Below are positions 45,748 to 58,265 of a DNA stretch of 64,000 nucleotides, in pieces (the first letter of the stretch is position 1; the number at the start of each line of letters is the position of its first letter). The stretch covers positions 372,001-436,000 of the forward strand of contig CAVRVW010000011.1 of assembly GCA_963724695.1 (NCBI GenBank). The letters are read 5' to 3'. Source of the stretch: CAVQFD01 sp963724695. Its GTDB lineage: Bacteria > Acidobacteriota > Vicinamibacteria > Vicinamibacterales > CAVVIG01. Both the position numbers and the translations under genes were made by a program. A model generated the notes under the pieces. The model saw only the letters and a list, made by a program, of their open reading frames with translations. It had not been told where the DNA came from and ran no database searches.

Positions 45748-47062
45748 ATGGGAAGAGCCGTCCGGGCGATCGGCGCCCTGTGCACACTGTGCACGCTGTT
45801 CGCGGCGGCCGCGTGCACGACGGGCGCACCGGCCGATGCGCCTGCGTCGGCTTCCGCGGCCAGCGCCGTTCGAGGCAAGACCATCTACGACGCGAAGTGC
45901 ACGGAGTGCCACGGCGTGTCCGGGAAAGGCGATGGTCCGGCCGCTCCACTGCTTGAGGCCCGCGCCGCGGGACTTCACCGCCGGCAAGTTCAAGGTGCGC
46001 ACGACCGAGACGGGGTCGCTGCCAACCGACGCCGACCTTGCCGCCTCGGTGACGCGCGGGCTCCCCGGCACGTCGATGGCGGCGTGGGAGGCCGTCCTCT
46101 CGCCCGTCGAGATCGTGGACGTCGTCGAGTACCTCAAGTCGTTCTCGCCCCGCTTCGGCAACGAACAGCCGCAGCCGGTGAACGCCGCCGAGCAGGTGGC
46201 GAACGTGCCCGCCGCGAGCCGTGCGAGGCGCTGCGGTGTACGAGAAGCTGCAGTGCGGCAAGTGCCACGGCAGCGATGGACGCGCCACGGATGCCGTGGC
46301 CAGGACGTTCGTCGACGACTGGGGTCGCGCATTGCCTGTCGCCAACCTCACCGAGCCCTGGACATTCCGCGGTGGCGCCGCACCGAAGGACATCTATCTT
46401 CGCTTCCGTACCGGCATGTCCGGAACGCCGATGCCGTCGTTCAAGGACGCGGCGAGCGACGGCGAGATGTGGGACCTCGCGAACTTCGTCGCCTCGCTCG
46501 CGCAGGAAGCCGCTCTGGGAGATGAGCGCGGAGGAGGTGTCGGCGCACTACGCGCGCGAGGCGAAGGAGGCCGGTGCGGATCCCGTCAGGCGCGGCGAGT
46601 ACCTCGTCGAAACGCGGCTCTGTGCGGTCTGTCACTCGCCGCTCGACGCGGACGGACGGATCCTGCCTGGACTGAAGATGGCCGGCGGGCAGACCATCCG
46701 GATCGGGCCTTACGGCGACTACCCGACCAGCAACCTGACGTCGGACAAGGAGACGGGCATCGGCGCGTACACGGACGAGGAACTGAAAGCGCGCCATCAC
46801 GCGCGGCCAGATGCGCGACGGATCGCGCATGCTGCCGTTCCCCATGGACTGGCCGGCCTACTCGGCGCTGAGCCAGACGGACCTGGACGGCGTGATCGCA
46901 TACCTGCGATCGATTCCTCCGGTGCGAAACCTCGTGCCTCCGCCAAGCCGCCCGGCGCTTCCCGTCTATCTCTGGGGCAAGTTCCGGATGCTCATCCTCG
47001 GGCAGGATCTGCCCATGATCTTCCTGCCCGGCAATGCAGGATCGGCCGGAGCGCCATCATGA
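45748..47062 (+). CDS. Tri-haem cytochrome c lipoprotein
   Basis: About 435 residues. A lipoprotein signal (TLFAAAAC, Cys23) precedes three cytochrome c domains with haem sites KCTECHGVSG, KCGKCHGSDG and LCAVCHSPLD. The third domain resembles small alcohol-dehydrogenase-type cytochromes (QTIRIGPYGDYPTSNLTSD). It would pass electrons between periplasmic donors and a terminal oxidase; no oxidase or dehydrogenase gene is adjacent. Four frame breaks (near 45965, 46220, 46510, 46800), each +1, spread the protein over all three frames. Its TGA overlaps the next cytochrome's ATG. Confidence 0.8.
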
Positions 47063-47670
47063 GGCGGTTCCTGAAACGCGCCGCGGTGGTCGTGCTGGTG
47101 GTCGGTGTGGCAGCCTTTGTCGCGTTCCTGTATTTCGTCCCGCCGCTCCTGTCGATGGCCCCCGAAGCCTTCGCCGGTCCACAGAACGATGCCGCGCCCA
47201 CCGTGAGTGACATCGCGGACCCGGCCGAGCGGCTCATCGCGGAGCGCGGAAGGTATCTGGTCGTGACCGGCGGCTGCATCGGCTGCCATCACGTGCCGAC
47301 ATCGCAAGGCCCGGACTTCTCCCGTTATCTCGCCGGCGGGTTGAAGTTCCAGACCCGCCAGGGCACCTACGTCAGCCGGAACCTGACGCCGGACCCGGCG
47401 ACGGGTCTCGGCCGACGAAGCGATGCCGAGGTCAAGCGCATGCTGAAGAGCGGGTTGTCGCCGGACGGGCACGTCGTGCCCTATCGCGTCATGCCATGGG
47501 GCGGTTATACCTCGTGGTCCGAGGAAGATCTCCACGCGGTCGTTGTCTATCTCCGCCACCTCATTCCCGTCGCGCACGCCATTCCGGATCCCGCGCCTGC
47601 GTCGCGCCTCTCGGAACCGGGCGCTGTCGGGGAAGCCTACGGCGGCCGCGACTACGGCACGGCGCGATAA
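47059..47670 (+). CDS. Mono-haem cytochrome c, membrane-anchored
   Basis: 203 residues, intact. N-terminal uncleaved-type anchor (VVVLVVGVAAFVAFLYFVPPLL) then a single haem domain with GGCIGCHHVP, axial Met likely in YRVMPWGGYTSW. It starts 4 bases into the end of the tri-haem gene (ATGA), so the two form an electron-transfer unit. Confidence 0.85.
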   Translation: MRRFLKRAAVVVLVVGVAAFVAFLYFVPPLLSMAPEAFAGPQNDAAPTVSDIADPAERLIAERGRYLVVTGGCIGCHHVPTSQGPDFSRYLAGGLKFQTRQGTYVSRNLTPDPATGLGRRSDAEVKRMLKSGLSPDGHVVPYRVMPWGGYTSWSEEDLHAVVVYLRHLIPVAHAIPDPAPASRLSEPGAVGEAYGGRDYGTAR

Positions 47671-47696
47671 CCCAAGCCCGGCAGTGATGGCCGCCC

Positions 47697-47702
47697 TATA
47701 AT
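47697..47702 (+). promoter_or_regulatory. -10 hexamer before the UPF0182 gene
   Basis: A perfect TATAAT in CCGCCCTATAATGCTCAG, 66 bases upstream of the UPF0182 ATG. No -35 is seen at 17 bases. Confidence 0.4.
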
Positions 47703-47767
47703 GCTCAGCAGTCGCTCGACTCCCGCGCAGCCGTACACCACCTGGACACGAACAAGGCCTGCCTGAC

Positions 47768-50614
47768 ATGACTACGATCGACTGGCCGCCACGCAAGCGC
47801 CGCGGCGGCCGTTTTCTCCTCTACGGCGTTCTCGCCGCCATGTTCCTCGGGGGCGGGACGGCGTTGTCGTTCTACGTCGACTCGCTGTGGTTCGCATCGC
47901 TCGGCTTCAGCGACGTGTTCTACACCACGCTCCGCGCACAGGGCCTGGTGTTCACCGTGTTCTTCTCGCTGACCCTCGTGGCGCTCTACGGCGCCTTCCT
48001 CGCCTGAAGCCGGCGCGGCTGGGCGAGCTGGCGGGCGGGACGGTCCTGATCAACGGGCAGCCGGTTCGCTTGCCCGTCGAACCCGTGATCCGGATGGGCG
48101 CCATGGCCGTCTCGTTCGTGATCGCGATCGGCTCCGGCGTCGGGCTGGCGGCGCAATGGCAGCGCTTCGCGCTGTACTTTCACAGTTCGCCGGCGGTCCT
48201 CGGCCCGGCGGCCGCGGCCGGCGCCGCGACGGATCCAATCTTCGGCCAGCCGCTCACCTTCTACATGTTCACGCTGCCCGCCTGGCACCTGGCCGCCGGC
48301 TGGCTGACCACGGTGACGGTGGTCATCTGCGGCATGTCCGTCGTCTTTGCGTTTCTCGGTGGAGGCTCGCGCCTGCTCGAGGGCCGGCGCGGCAACGACG
48401 ACGCGCGGCTGCTGCAGCCGATCCTGTTCGCGTTCGCCGGGCTGCTGACGGCGCTCGCGATCCGCGTGTACATCGGGCGCTTCGATCGGCTGTTCGTCGA
48501 TCACACGATCTTCTCGGGCGTGACCTACACGGATGCGCACGTCACCATCACCGGTCTGACGCTCGTGGCTGCGGCGCTCATCGTCGGCGCGATTGCAGCG
48601 GCAGCGGGGGCCGCGACGTCGCCGTCGGTCCGCTGGCTCGTGATTGCCGTCGCGCCGGCGGCACTGGCGTATGCGGGCGTGGGCCTCGTGGGCTGGTACG
48701 TCAACAGCTTCCTCGTGCGGCCGAACGAGCTCGTCCGCGAGCGGCCCTACATCGCGCACAACATCGAGATGACCCGGCGCGCGTACGGCCTCGACCAGAT
48801 GGAACAGGTCGAGTTCCCGGCCGAACCCGGCATCGCGGCCGTCGACGCCTCGAACAACCAGGAGACGCTCAGCAACATCCGGCTCTGGGACTGGCGGGCG
48901 CTGCAGGACACGCTGCGGCAGATCCAGGAGATCCGCACCTACTACGACTTCCCCGATATCGACATCGACCGCTACACCTTCGACGGCAAGACGCAGCAGA
49001 TGATGCTCGCCGTGCGCGAGCTGAACCGGGAGCGCCTGCCCGAGAGCAGCCGCAACTGGATCAACGAGAAGCTGGTCTACACCCACGGCTACGGGATCAC
49101 GATGAACACGGTCAACGGTTCACGCCCGAGGGCCTGCCGCACCTGCTGCTCAAGAACATGCCCGTCGAGAGCGCGGTCCCGGAGATCAAGGTGACACGGC
49201 CGGAGATCTACTTCGGCGAGGTGACCAACACGGACGTGTACGTCAACACCGGCCAGCAGGAGTTCAACTACCCGCAGGGAGACACCGACAGCGTGACCTC
49301 CTACGAGGGTACGGGCGGCATCGTGCTCGGCGGCCTGTTCCGCCGGCTCGCTCATCGCGCTCGATCGCGGCGACATCACCAGGCTCCCCTTCAGCGACGA
49401 CGTGCGCGCCGACAGCCGGCTGCTGATGCGGCGCAACATCCGCGAGCGCGTGCAGGCGCTGGCGCCGTTCCTGATCTTCGACTCGGATCCCTATATCGTG
49501 ATCGACGACGAGGGCCGGCTGCTCGTGGACGCTCGACGGGTTCACCACGTCCGACAACTATCCCTATTCGCGGCACTTCCGGCTGGATCGGTTCCGGCTG
49601 AACTACGTGCGCAACAGCGTCAAGGCGGTCGTGGACGCCTACAACGGGTCGGTGGCGTTCTACGTCTTCGACCCGACGGACCCGGTGATCGCGGTGTATC
49701 GCGGCATCTTCCCGACGCTCTTCAAGGATGCGGATGAGATGCCGCCGTGCTGCGCGAGCACGTGCGCTATCCGGAGCTCAATCTCGAGATTCAGGCAGCC
49801 GTCTACGGGCTGTATCACATGACCGATCCCGAGGTGTTCTACAACCGCGAGGATCTGTGGACGGTCGCGAGCCAGGGAACGAGCAACTCGCAGCGCGAGC
49901 AGGCCTCCGAGCCGGTGGAAGCCAACTACGTGCTGATGAAGCTGCCCGGCGAGTCGGCGATGGAGTTCGTCGAGATCCTGCCGTTCACGCCGGCCAACCG
50001 GAACAACCTGATCGGGTGGATTGCCGGGCGAAGCGACGCCGCCGAACTACGGCAAGGCGATCGTGTACAACTTCCCGCAGAACCGGATCGTCGACGGCCC
50101 GCTGCAGATCGAGGCGCGGATCGATCAGAACGCGCAGCTGTCGGCGCAGCTGTCGCTGTGGAACCAGCAGGGATCGAGCGTGCGGCGCGGCAACCTGATC
50201 GTGATTCCCGTGGGCAAGGCGCTGCTCTACGCGCAGCCGATCTTCCTGCAGGCGCAGCGGAGCCCGATGCCGGAGCTGCGGATCGTCGTCCTCGCCCTGC
50301 AGGACCGGCTGGCCTACGGACCGAACTTCGAGACGGCGATGGCGAGCCTCTTCAAGGGCGTGCCGTCGACGCTCGAGATGCCGACGGCCGTGTCCGGCGG
50401 CATGGCACGCCCGCCGGCAGCCGCTGCGGTCGAGCCCGGACGTGCGGCCCCGGCGCCGTCCGGTGCGACCGATGTGAACACACTCATCGCCGAAGCCGCG
50501 CGCGACCTCGAGGAGTACCAGCGCCTGACGGCCGAAGGCCGCCTCGGCGAGGCCGGACAACGGCTCGAATCGCTCAAGCGGCGGTTGGACGAACTCAATA
50601 GGCAGCGGCGATAG
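47768..50614 (+). CDS. UPF0182-family membrane protein
   Basis: About 945 residues, a typical size. Seven to eight membrane helices (to residue about 330) are followed by a large extracytoplasmic domain. Family stretches: FYVDSLWFASLGFSDVF, ALQDTLRQIQEIRTYYDFPDIDIDRY, VTRPEIYFGE, DGFTTSDNYPYSRH, NYVRNSVKAVVDAYNG and GYGITMNTVN. Function unknown. At least six frame breaks: near 48005 (base lost), 49125, 49345, 49530, 49740 (base lost) and 50038. The C-terminal helical tail (EAARDLEEYQRLTAEGRL) is UPF0182-typical. It is preceded by a TATAAT box and ends before an FKBP gene. Confidence 0.88.
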
Positions 50615-50634
50615 AACCTTCGAACGGGTGCGGT

Positions 50635-50640
50635 TAGAAT
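50635..50640 (+). promoter_or_regulatory. -10-like hexamer before the FKBP gene
   Basis: TAGAAT in GCGGTTAGAATGCCG, 20 bases upstream of the ATG at 50660. A similar TAGAAT overlaps the topoisomerase stop at 58109. Confidence 0.35.
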
Positions 50641-50659
50641 GCCGTTCGAAAGGATCCCA

Positions 50660-51471
50660 ATGAAACCGACTGCCCTGATCGTGCTCGTTGTCCTGTCGGC
50701 CGTGAGCGCCGTGGCGCTCTGGGCGCAGACGCCGAAGACCATTCCAGCGCCTCCAGACGTCGCCGCGCCGCCGGCGAACGCGACCAAGACCAGCAGCGGG
50801 CTGGCATCGCGCGTGCTCAAGCCGGGCACGGGCAAGACCCACCCCGGCAAAGCCGACCTCGTGACCGTGCACTACACGGGATGGACGACCGACGGGAAGA
50901 TGTTCGACAGCTCCGTGGCCCGTGGCGAATCGACCTCGTTCCCGCTCGACCGCGTCATCGCCGGCTGGACCGAGGGCGTGCAGCTGATGGTCGCGGGCGA
51001 GACGCGGCGCTTCTGGATTCCGGAGGCGCTGGCCTACCGCGGGCAGCGCGACCCGCGCGGCATGCTGGTCTTCGATGTCGAGCTCATCTCGTTTATCGAG
51101 TCGCCAACGCAGGCACCGCCGGACGTGAAGGCTGCGCCGTCCGACGCGAAGACGCACCCCGAGCGGCCTGGCGTACAAAGTGGTCAAGCCGGGCACCGGC
51201 ACCAGGAACATCCTACGTCGCGCAGCTCGGTGACGGTCCACTACTCGGGGTGGACGACCGACGGCAAGCTGTTCGACAGCTCCGTCACGCGCGGTCGAGC
51301 CGGCGACGTTCCCGCTCGACGGCGTCATCGCGGGCTGGACCGAGGGCGTGCAGTTGATGGTCGAGGGCGAGAAGACGCGTTTCTGGATTCCCGAGAGCCT
51401 CGCCTACAAAGGCCAGAGCCCGCCGTACGGGTATGCTCGTGTTCGACGTGGAACTCATCAAGATCAACTAG
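50660..51471 (+). CDS. Tandem-domain FKBP-type peptidyl-prolyl isomerase
   Basis: About 268 residues with an N-terminal signal peptide (LIVLVVLSAVSAVALWAQ) and two FKBP domains in tandem: domain 1 VTVHYTGWTTDGKMFDSS through ISFIES, domain 2 VTVHYSGWTTDGKLFDSS through KIN. Substrate-pocket residues (Tyr, Asp, Phe, Trp in WTEGVQLM) are conserved in both. A periplasmic proline isomerase/chaperone. Three or four insertions within the second domain (near 51165, 51210, 51295, 51432) hide it. Upstream TAGAAT lies 20 bases before the ATG. The stop touches a tandem-word element. Confidence 0.85.
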
Positions 51472-51560
51472 ATTTAGGATCGAGGGACTTGGGATTGAGG
51501 GACTTGCGGATTCAAATCCGCCAAGTCCTGACCGTCCTAAGTCCTGAGTCCTAGGTCCTG
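51472..51560. repeat. G-rich/C-rich tandem-word element between FKBP and DUF349 genes
   Basis: GGGACTTGGGATTGAGGGACTT at 51484-51505 is followed by inverted words AAGTCCTGA, GTCCTAAGTCCTGAGTCC. The GGATTGAGGGACTT core is shared with 55591-55680. The element begins right after the FKBP stop and contains the DUF349-gene stop (51537-51539). Confidence 0.75.
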
Positions 51561-54194
51561 GCCTGCCTGAGTCTTGGACCGCCCACCCGACCCACTCGGT
51601 CTGCCCGTCGCGGCGGATCCGCCAGGCCCAGTTGCCGCACTCGCCCTGGCGAGCACTCGCGCGCAGGCGCGGTCGAAGCGCGCCGCCAGCGGGCGGCGCA
51701 GCTCGTCGGGCACCTGGCCGATGCGCGACCAGGCCGACTGCGCCTGGCGCACGTCCTCGACGGCGGCACGCAGGCGGCTGTCCTCCTCGACCTTGCCGCC
51801 AATCGTGTTGGCGGCGAGCGCTTCCTTGAGCATGGCCGCAAGGCGGTTCGTCGGCGACAACTCCTGATCCGCGGCAGCGCCGCCCGTGCCTTCGAGCGAC
51901 GTGGCGAGAGCTTCGACGCGGACGACGAGCGCCTCCATCCGCTTTCGGTTGGCATCCGGATCGAGATCGGTGCCGGCGAACGCCGCCGGCCACTTCGAGA
52001 TGACGGCGGCCATAGCCGGCACGAAATCGCGCGTCGAGCGCACGGGCGGTGTCGGGATCGACGCCCCTCGCGGTCAGTTCCTGCTGCCAGCGGTTGCCGA
52101 TCTCGCGAACCTTCGCAAGGAGCGCGACGCCGTCAGGCGCGCCGGCCGCCAAGGTGGCGGACGCGTCGCCTTCGGCCGGCGCCGTGGCCTCCACCGGAGC
52201 GGCCAGCCCTTCGACCTCCGCGCAGATCGCTTCGCGCGCCGCGATGCGCTCGGCGCGGGCCGTGTCGTGACGCTGCGCGTAGCGGCTGAAGAACCGATCG
52301 CAGGCGCCGCGGAAGCGCTGCCAGATCGCCTCGGAGCGGCTCTTCTTCACCGGACCGATCGTCTTCCACTCGGCCTGCAGGCGCTTGATCTCGGCCGCTG
52401 CGTGATCCCAGTCGGACGAGTCGGCCAGCGCTTCGGCCTGCGCGCACAGCGCGTCCTTCTTGGCGAGGTTCTCCGCCCAACTGGCCTTGCGCGATGCCAG
52501 GTCGGCCTGGCGCCGGCGTGAAGAAACGATCGCACGCCGTGCGGAAGCGATCCCAGGTCGCCTTTTCGCGGCCGCGAGACACCGGGCCGATCGTCTTCCA
52601 CTCGGCCTGCAGCCCCTTGAGCGCCTCGGCCGTCTGGATCCAGCTCGTCGAGTCGGAGAGCGCCTCGGCCTGCTCGCAGAGCGCGAGCTTCCTGGCCAGG
52701 TTCGCGTTCGCTCACCTCGGCGTCCGCCGCAAAGTGCGCTTCGCACTTGGCCCACACCTCGTCGTGCGCGGTCTTGAAGCGCTGCCACAGCACCTCGGCC
52801 TGCGCGCGCGGGACATCCGCCACCTCGCGCCACTGCTCCTGCAGTTGGCGCACTTCGCGCGCGACAGCTTCGGGATCGGCGAGGCTCTTGAGCGCTTCCA
52901 TCTTCGGGCGGCCAGCTGCTCCTGCAGGCCGAGGTTGGCCCAGCGCCTCCACTCGTCGGCCTCCCGCAGCTCCTGGACCCGCGGCGGCGAGCACCGCCTG
53001 CGCGGCCTTCAGCCGGCGCAACACCTCGCCGGCGGCGTCCTGTCCGGCCTGCAGCAGCACGGGCGGAATGGTGCCAAGCGCGGCCCGCACCTCGCGCACG
53101 GCGCGTTCGCCGGCCTTGAGCGTCAGGTCCGTCCTTGCGAGCAGCGGCTCGACGCGGCTGAGCACCTGCTGCAATCGACCGAGCGCCTCCTGCCGGGCGC
53201 GGGCCGCCTCGGCCTGCTTGAGCGCCGCCGCCTCGCGCGCGGCCTGACGTTCGAGCTCCGCCTGGCGCCGCCGCTCGGCCTCACGTTGTTCTGCGATGTC
53301 TGCGGCCGCGCGACGCACGTCGGCCGCGTCGGCCGCAGCCTGCGCCGCCTCGACATCGACCGGGGCTGGCGGCGCTTCCACGTCAACGGGCGCTCGAGCA
53401 GCAGCCTCTTCGGCAACGGCGATCGCCGCGCGCCGGGCCGACTCTTCCGCGGCTGCTCGAGCGGCGCGCTCAGCCGCTTCGGCGGCGACCGCCGCAGCCG
53501 CCGCCAGCGCCTCGGCTTCGAGCTTCTCCGCCGCCGCCTGCTGTTCGTCAGCCTCGCGGAGGAGCGTTCGCGCGCGCTTGACGGCGCTCTTGTTCTTCGC
53601 GCGCGCCGCGATCTGTTCCTGGTCGGCTCGATCCACCACGAGGTCCACCGCCGCGGCCGCCGAGTCCTTGTAGTCGCCGTTCAGCGCCACTGCCAGGAGC
53701 TCGGCCCGCTCGCCTCGCTCGCGCAGCCATGCCAGGGCGCCCATGCGGGCCGCTTCGGAAGCGGCGTGCCTGGCGACCGAGCCCAGGGTGTGGGGGTCCG
53801 CCAGCCGCGACAAGGCCCTGAGCGCCACGGTCTCGCGTGTCGCCGCCCGGGCGATCTCGACCAGCGCCTTGACGTCCACCAGCGAATCCACGGCCGCCAC
53901 ACCGTCGGCCTCGGCCGTACCCTCGAAGGCGTCGAGCGCGATGTCGCGCAGCATCACGGCCGCCCGCTGTCGCACCGCCTCGTCCTGGTCCTCGCGGACG
54001 ACCGCGCCGAGCGCGGCCGGGTCGAGCAGCTTGGCCACCGCGGCCAGCCGCACCCTGGCACTTTCGTCCTCGCGGGCCATCGTCACGATCGTCTCGCGAT
54101 CGTCGAGGGGAATCTCCTCGACGTACGCCAGGCGCACAGACGGATCCGGATGCTTGTGGCGGGGTTGGGTGCGAAAGCGATCGAGCAGCGTCAT
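51537..54194 (-). CDS. DUF349-repeat protein with HEAT-like N-terminus
   Basis: About 880 residues. The N-terminal part (MTLLDRFRTQPRHKHPDPSVRLAYV) has HEAT-like repeats about every 35 residues (residues 20-200), then a very Ala/Glu-rich coiled coil (about 240-390), then several DUF349 three-helix repeats (LQAEWKTIGPVSRGREKATWDRFRTACDRFF and a second LQAEWKTIGPVKKSRSEAIWQRFRGACDRFF). Role unknown. At least six frame breaks lie in 51.5-53.0 kb. ATG 54192-54194 overlaps the peroxiredoxin stop. The last codons (KTQAGQDLGLRT) read into a tandem-word element, which provides the stop. Confidence 0.75.
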
Positions 54195-54748
54195 AAGTTC
54201 GGGATCTTGAGCGCCTCGAGCCGCCTCGCGACATCGCGGCCGTGCGACGACGCCATCACGTGACGATCGACCTCGAGGATCCGACCATCGTTTCCGATGT
54301 AGAACGTCCAGCGCGCGGGAAACCCGCTCGCACCGAGTACGCCGTACTGGCGGGCGACCGTGCCAGCCACATCGCTCAGAATCGGATACCCAATCCCCAT
54401 TGACGCCGCAAACGCGCGGTTGGTCTCCGGCCGGTCGACGCTCGCGCCGAACACACGGGCGCGGTACCGGTCGAGGTCCGCACGGCTTGCCCCGAGCGAC
54501 CGGCATTCAATGGTGCACCCGCCAGTGAACGCCTTCGGAAACCAGGCGAGCACGACTGCTTCGCGCCCGCGGCTGTCACTCAAGCGATACGCACGACCGT
54601 CGCTCGCCGGCAGCTCGAAGTCCGGCGCCAGGTCGCCCGGACCGAGCACGATGCGGTCGGGCTCGCGCCCGCTGGCCTTCGCCACCAGCGCTCTCGAGAG
54701 GCCCGTCAGCGCGGCGATGACGCTCGTGACAATCGTGCGCAGCATCAC
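54191..54748 (-). CDS. Peroxiredoxin (BCP/AhpC-TSA)
   Basis: 185 residues with an N-terminal hydrophobic stretch (TIVTSVIAALTGLSRAL), so it is probably exported or anchored. The active site reads FPKAFTGGCTIEC, with peroxidatic C78 in the PxxxTxxC pattern (P71, T75) and possible resolving C82. Also WTFYIGNDGRI. It reduces peroxides with thioredoxin-type partners. The stop overlaps the DUF349 start. TAGAAT on the minus strand (54764-54769) may serve as -10. Confidence 0.85.
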   Translation of the reverse strand: MMLRTIVTSVIAALTGLSRALVAKASGREPDRIVLGPGDLAPDFELPASDGRAYRLSDSRGREAVVLAWFPKAFTGGCTIECRSLGASRADLDRYRARVFGASVDRPETNRAFAASMGIGYPILSDVAGTVARQYGVLGASGFPARWTFYIGNDGRILEVDRHVMASSHGRDVARRLEALKIPNL

Positions 54749-54871
54749 GCGTCGAACCCAATTCTAGTCAAGAGAACATCATCGGTTTCGCGGCTTCGAG
54801 GTCACTTTGCTGTGTCGCTCACGCAAACTCCAAAATTGCGGATCGGACGGGGCCCGCGGCAGTGGCTGCGC

Positions 54872-54877
54872 TACACT
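54872..54877 (+). promoter_or_regulatory. -10-like hexamer before the NUDIX gene
   Basis: TACACT in GCGCTACACTGGC, 26 bases upstream of the ATG at 54904. It lies downstream of an alternative GTG at 54862, which argues for the later start. The 155-base divergent gap otherwise contains only a minus-strand TAGAAT. Confidence 0.4.
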
Positions 54878-54903
54878 GGCTGGACACCACGTCGGCCGCT
54901 CGG

Positions 54904-55590
54904 ATGGACGTCACATTCAACATCATCGCCAGGCGTCTCCGGACAGCGCTCGAGAGTCCCCTCCCCGGCCCCGACGCCCAGGCGCTCATGGCGCCACGCC
55001 CGCGCCGGGAGTGGCCCGCCGGGTTCGACCCTGCCGGCGTCCGCCACGCGGCGGGTCTGCTCCTCGCGTTTCCGGCCGGGGCAGCGCCAGGGACACCGGG
55101 CGGCGAACCTCACGCGAACGTCCTGCTGACGGTTCGAGCCGACGCGCTCGGACGGCATGGGGGGCAGGTCTCCCTGCCGGGCGGCGTCGTGGATCCGGGC
55201 GAAACCCTCGAACAGGCGGCGCTTCGCGAAGCGCACGAAGAAGTCGGGCTCGATCCCTCGCGTGTGCAGGTCATCGGCCCCCTCACGCCCATCGACATCC
55301 ACGTCAGCGGCTTCCGCCTTCACCCCATCGTCGCGTTGAGCCTCGAACGCCCGGCGATGACGCCGGCTGACAGCGAGGTGTCCCGCATTCTGGAGCTGCC
55401 GGTCGCCACCCTCGTCGATCCGGGTGTCATCCAGTGGCGGCAGCTGACCCGTGATGCGCGGACCTACGATGTCCCCAGCTTCGTGGTGGACGAGGGTCAC
55501 CACGTCTGGGGCGCGACAGCGATGGTACTGGCCGAGTTCCTCCATCTCCTGGGCTGGCGCGGGCCGGGAGACGAGACGCGAGCCCACTGA
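54904..55590 (+). CDS. NUDIX hydrolase (CoA diphosphatase-like)
   Basis: 228 residues. The NUDIX box is complete: GGVVDPGETLEQAALREAHEEVGL (positions 93-115 or so), preceded by SLPGG and followed by IDIHVSGFRLHPIVA. The MutT-NUDL/CoA-pyrophosphatase subgroup also has the upstream LLTVRADALGRHGGQVSLPGG stretch. It probably hydrolyses CoA or other nucleotide diphosphate derivatives. The start ATG follows a TACACT box. Stop adjoins a tandem-word element. Confidence 0.85.
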   Translation: MDVTFNIIARRLRTALESPLPGPDAQALMAPRPRREWPAGFDPAGVRHAAGLLLAFPAGAAPGTPGGEPHANVLLTVRADALGRHGGQVSLPGGVVDPGETLEQAALREAHEEVGLDPSRVQVIGPLTPIDIHVSGFRLHPIVALSLERPAMTPADSEVSRILELPVATLVDPGVIQWRQLTRDARTYDVPSFVVDEGHHVWGATAMVLAEFLHLLGWRGPGDETRAH

Positions 55591-55682
55591 ATCGGGGGAC
55601 TTCGGATTGAGGGACTTCGGACTTAGAATCTGCTATTCAATCCCAGGTCCCTGAGTCCCAAAGTCCCAAGTCCCTGAACTTC
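55591..55682. repeat. G-rich/C-rich tandem-word element between NUDIX and topoisomerase genes
   Basis: GGGACTTCGGATTGAGGGACTT (55596-55617) pairs loosely with right-hand TCCCAGGTCCCTGAGTCCC and AGTCCCAAGTCCCTGA. Starts right after the NUDIX stop and ends 2 bases before the TTG start of the topoisomerase gene. Core shared with 51484-51505 (one mismatch in 22). Confidence 0.8.
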
Positions 55683-55684
55683 TA

Positions 55685-58111
<2,427 letters not shown>

Positions 58112-58144
58112 AATAGGGACCGTCTCAACGACGGGCACGAGTGT

Positions 58145-58190
58145 CGGGGGCTGCGCAGGACCTGGCTGGACCAACCAGCCGCTGCCCCCG
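58145..58190 (+). other. Nested hairpin in the leader of the NYN/LOTUS gene
   Basis: Outer stem CGGGGGCTGC (58145-58154) / GCTGCCCCCG (58181-58190), 9 of 10 paired, enclosing GGCTGG (58164-58169) / CCAGCC (58175-58180). A TAGAAT box (58109-58114) overlaps the previous stop and would put this hairpin in a 140-base leader. No T-run follows, so it is not a classic terminator. Confidence 0.5.
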
Positions 58191-58265
58191 CAATCACCTC
58201 GGGCCCATTTCAATTCACGTCAGGAACCAGGAAAAGGACCGGCCAGTTTGACTCATCAGGATCGC

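Noticed and set aside
45310..47670. One long plus-strand frame read as a single 786-residue fusion
   Set aside because: It joins pieces of the quinone-reductase, tri-haem and mono-haem genes only because frame breaks and out-of-frame reading line them up; each protein is complete when repaired.
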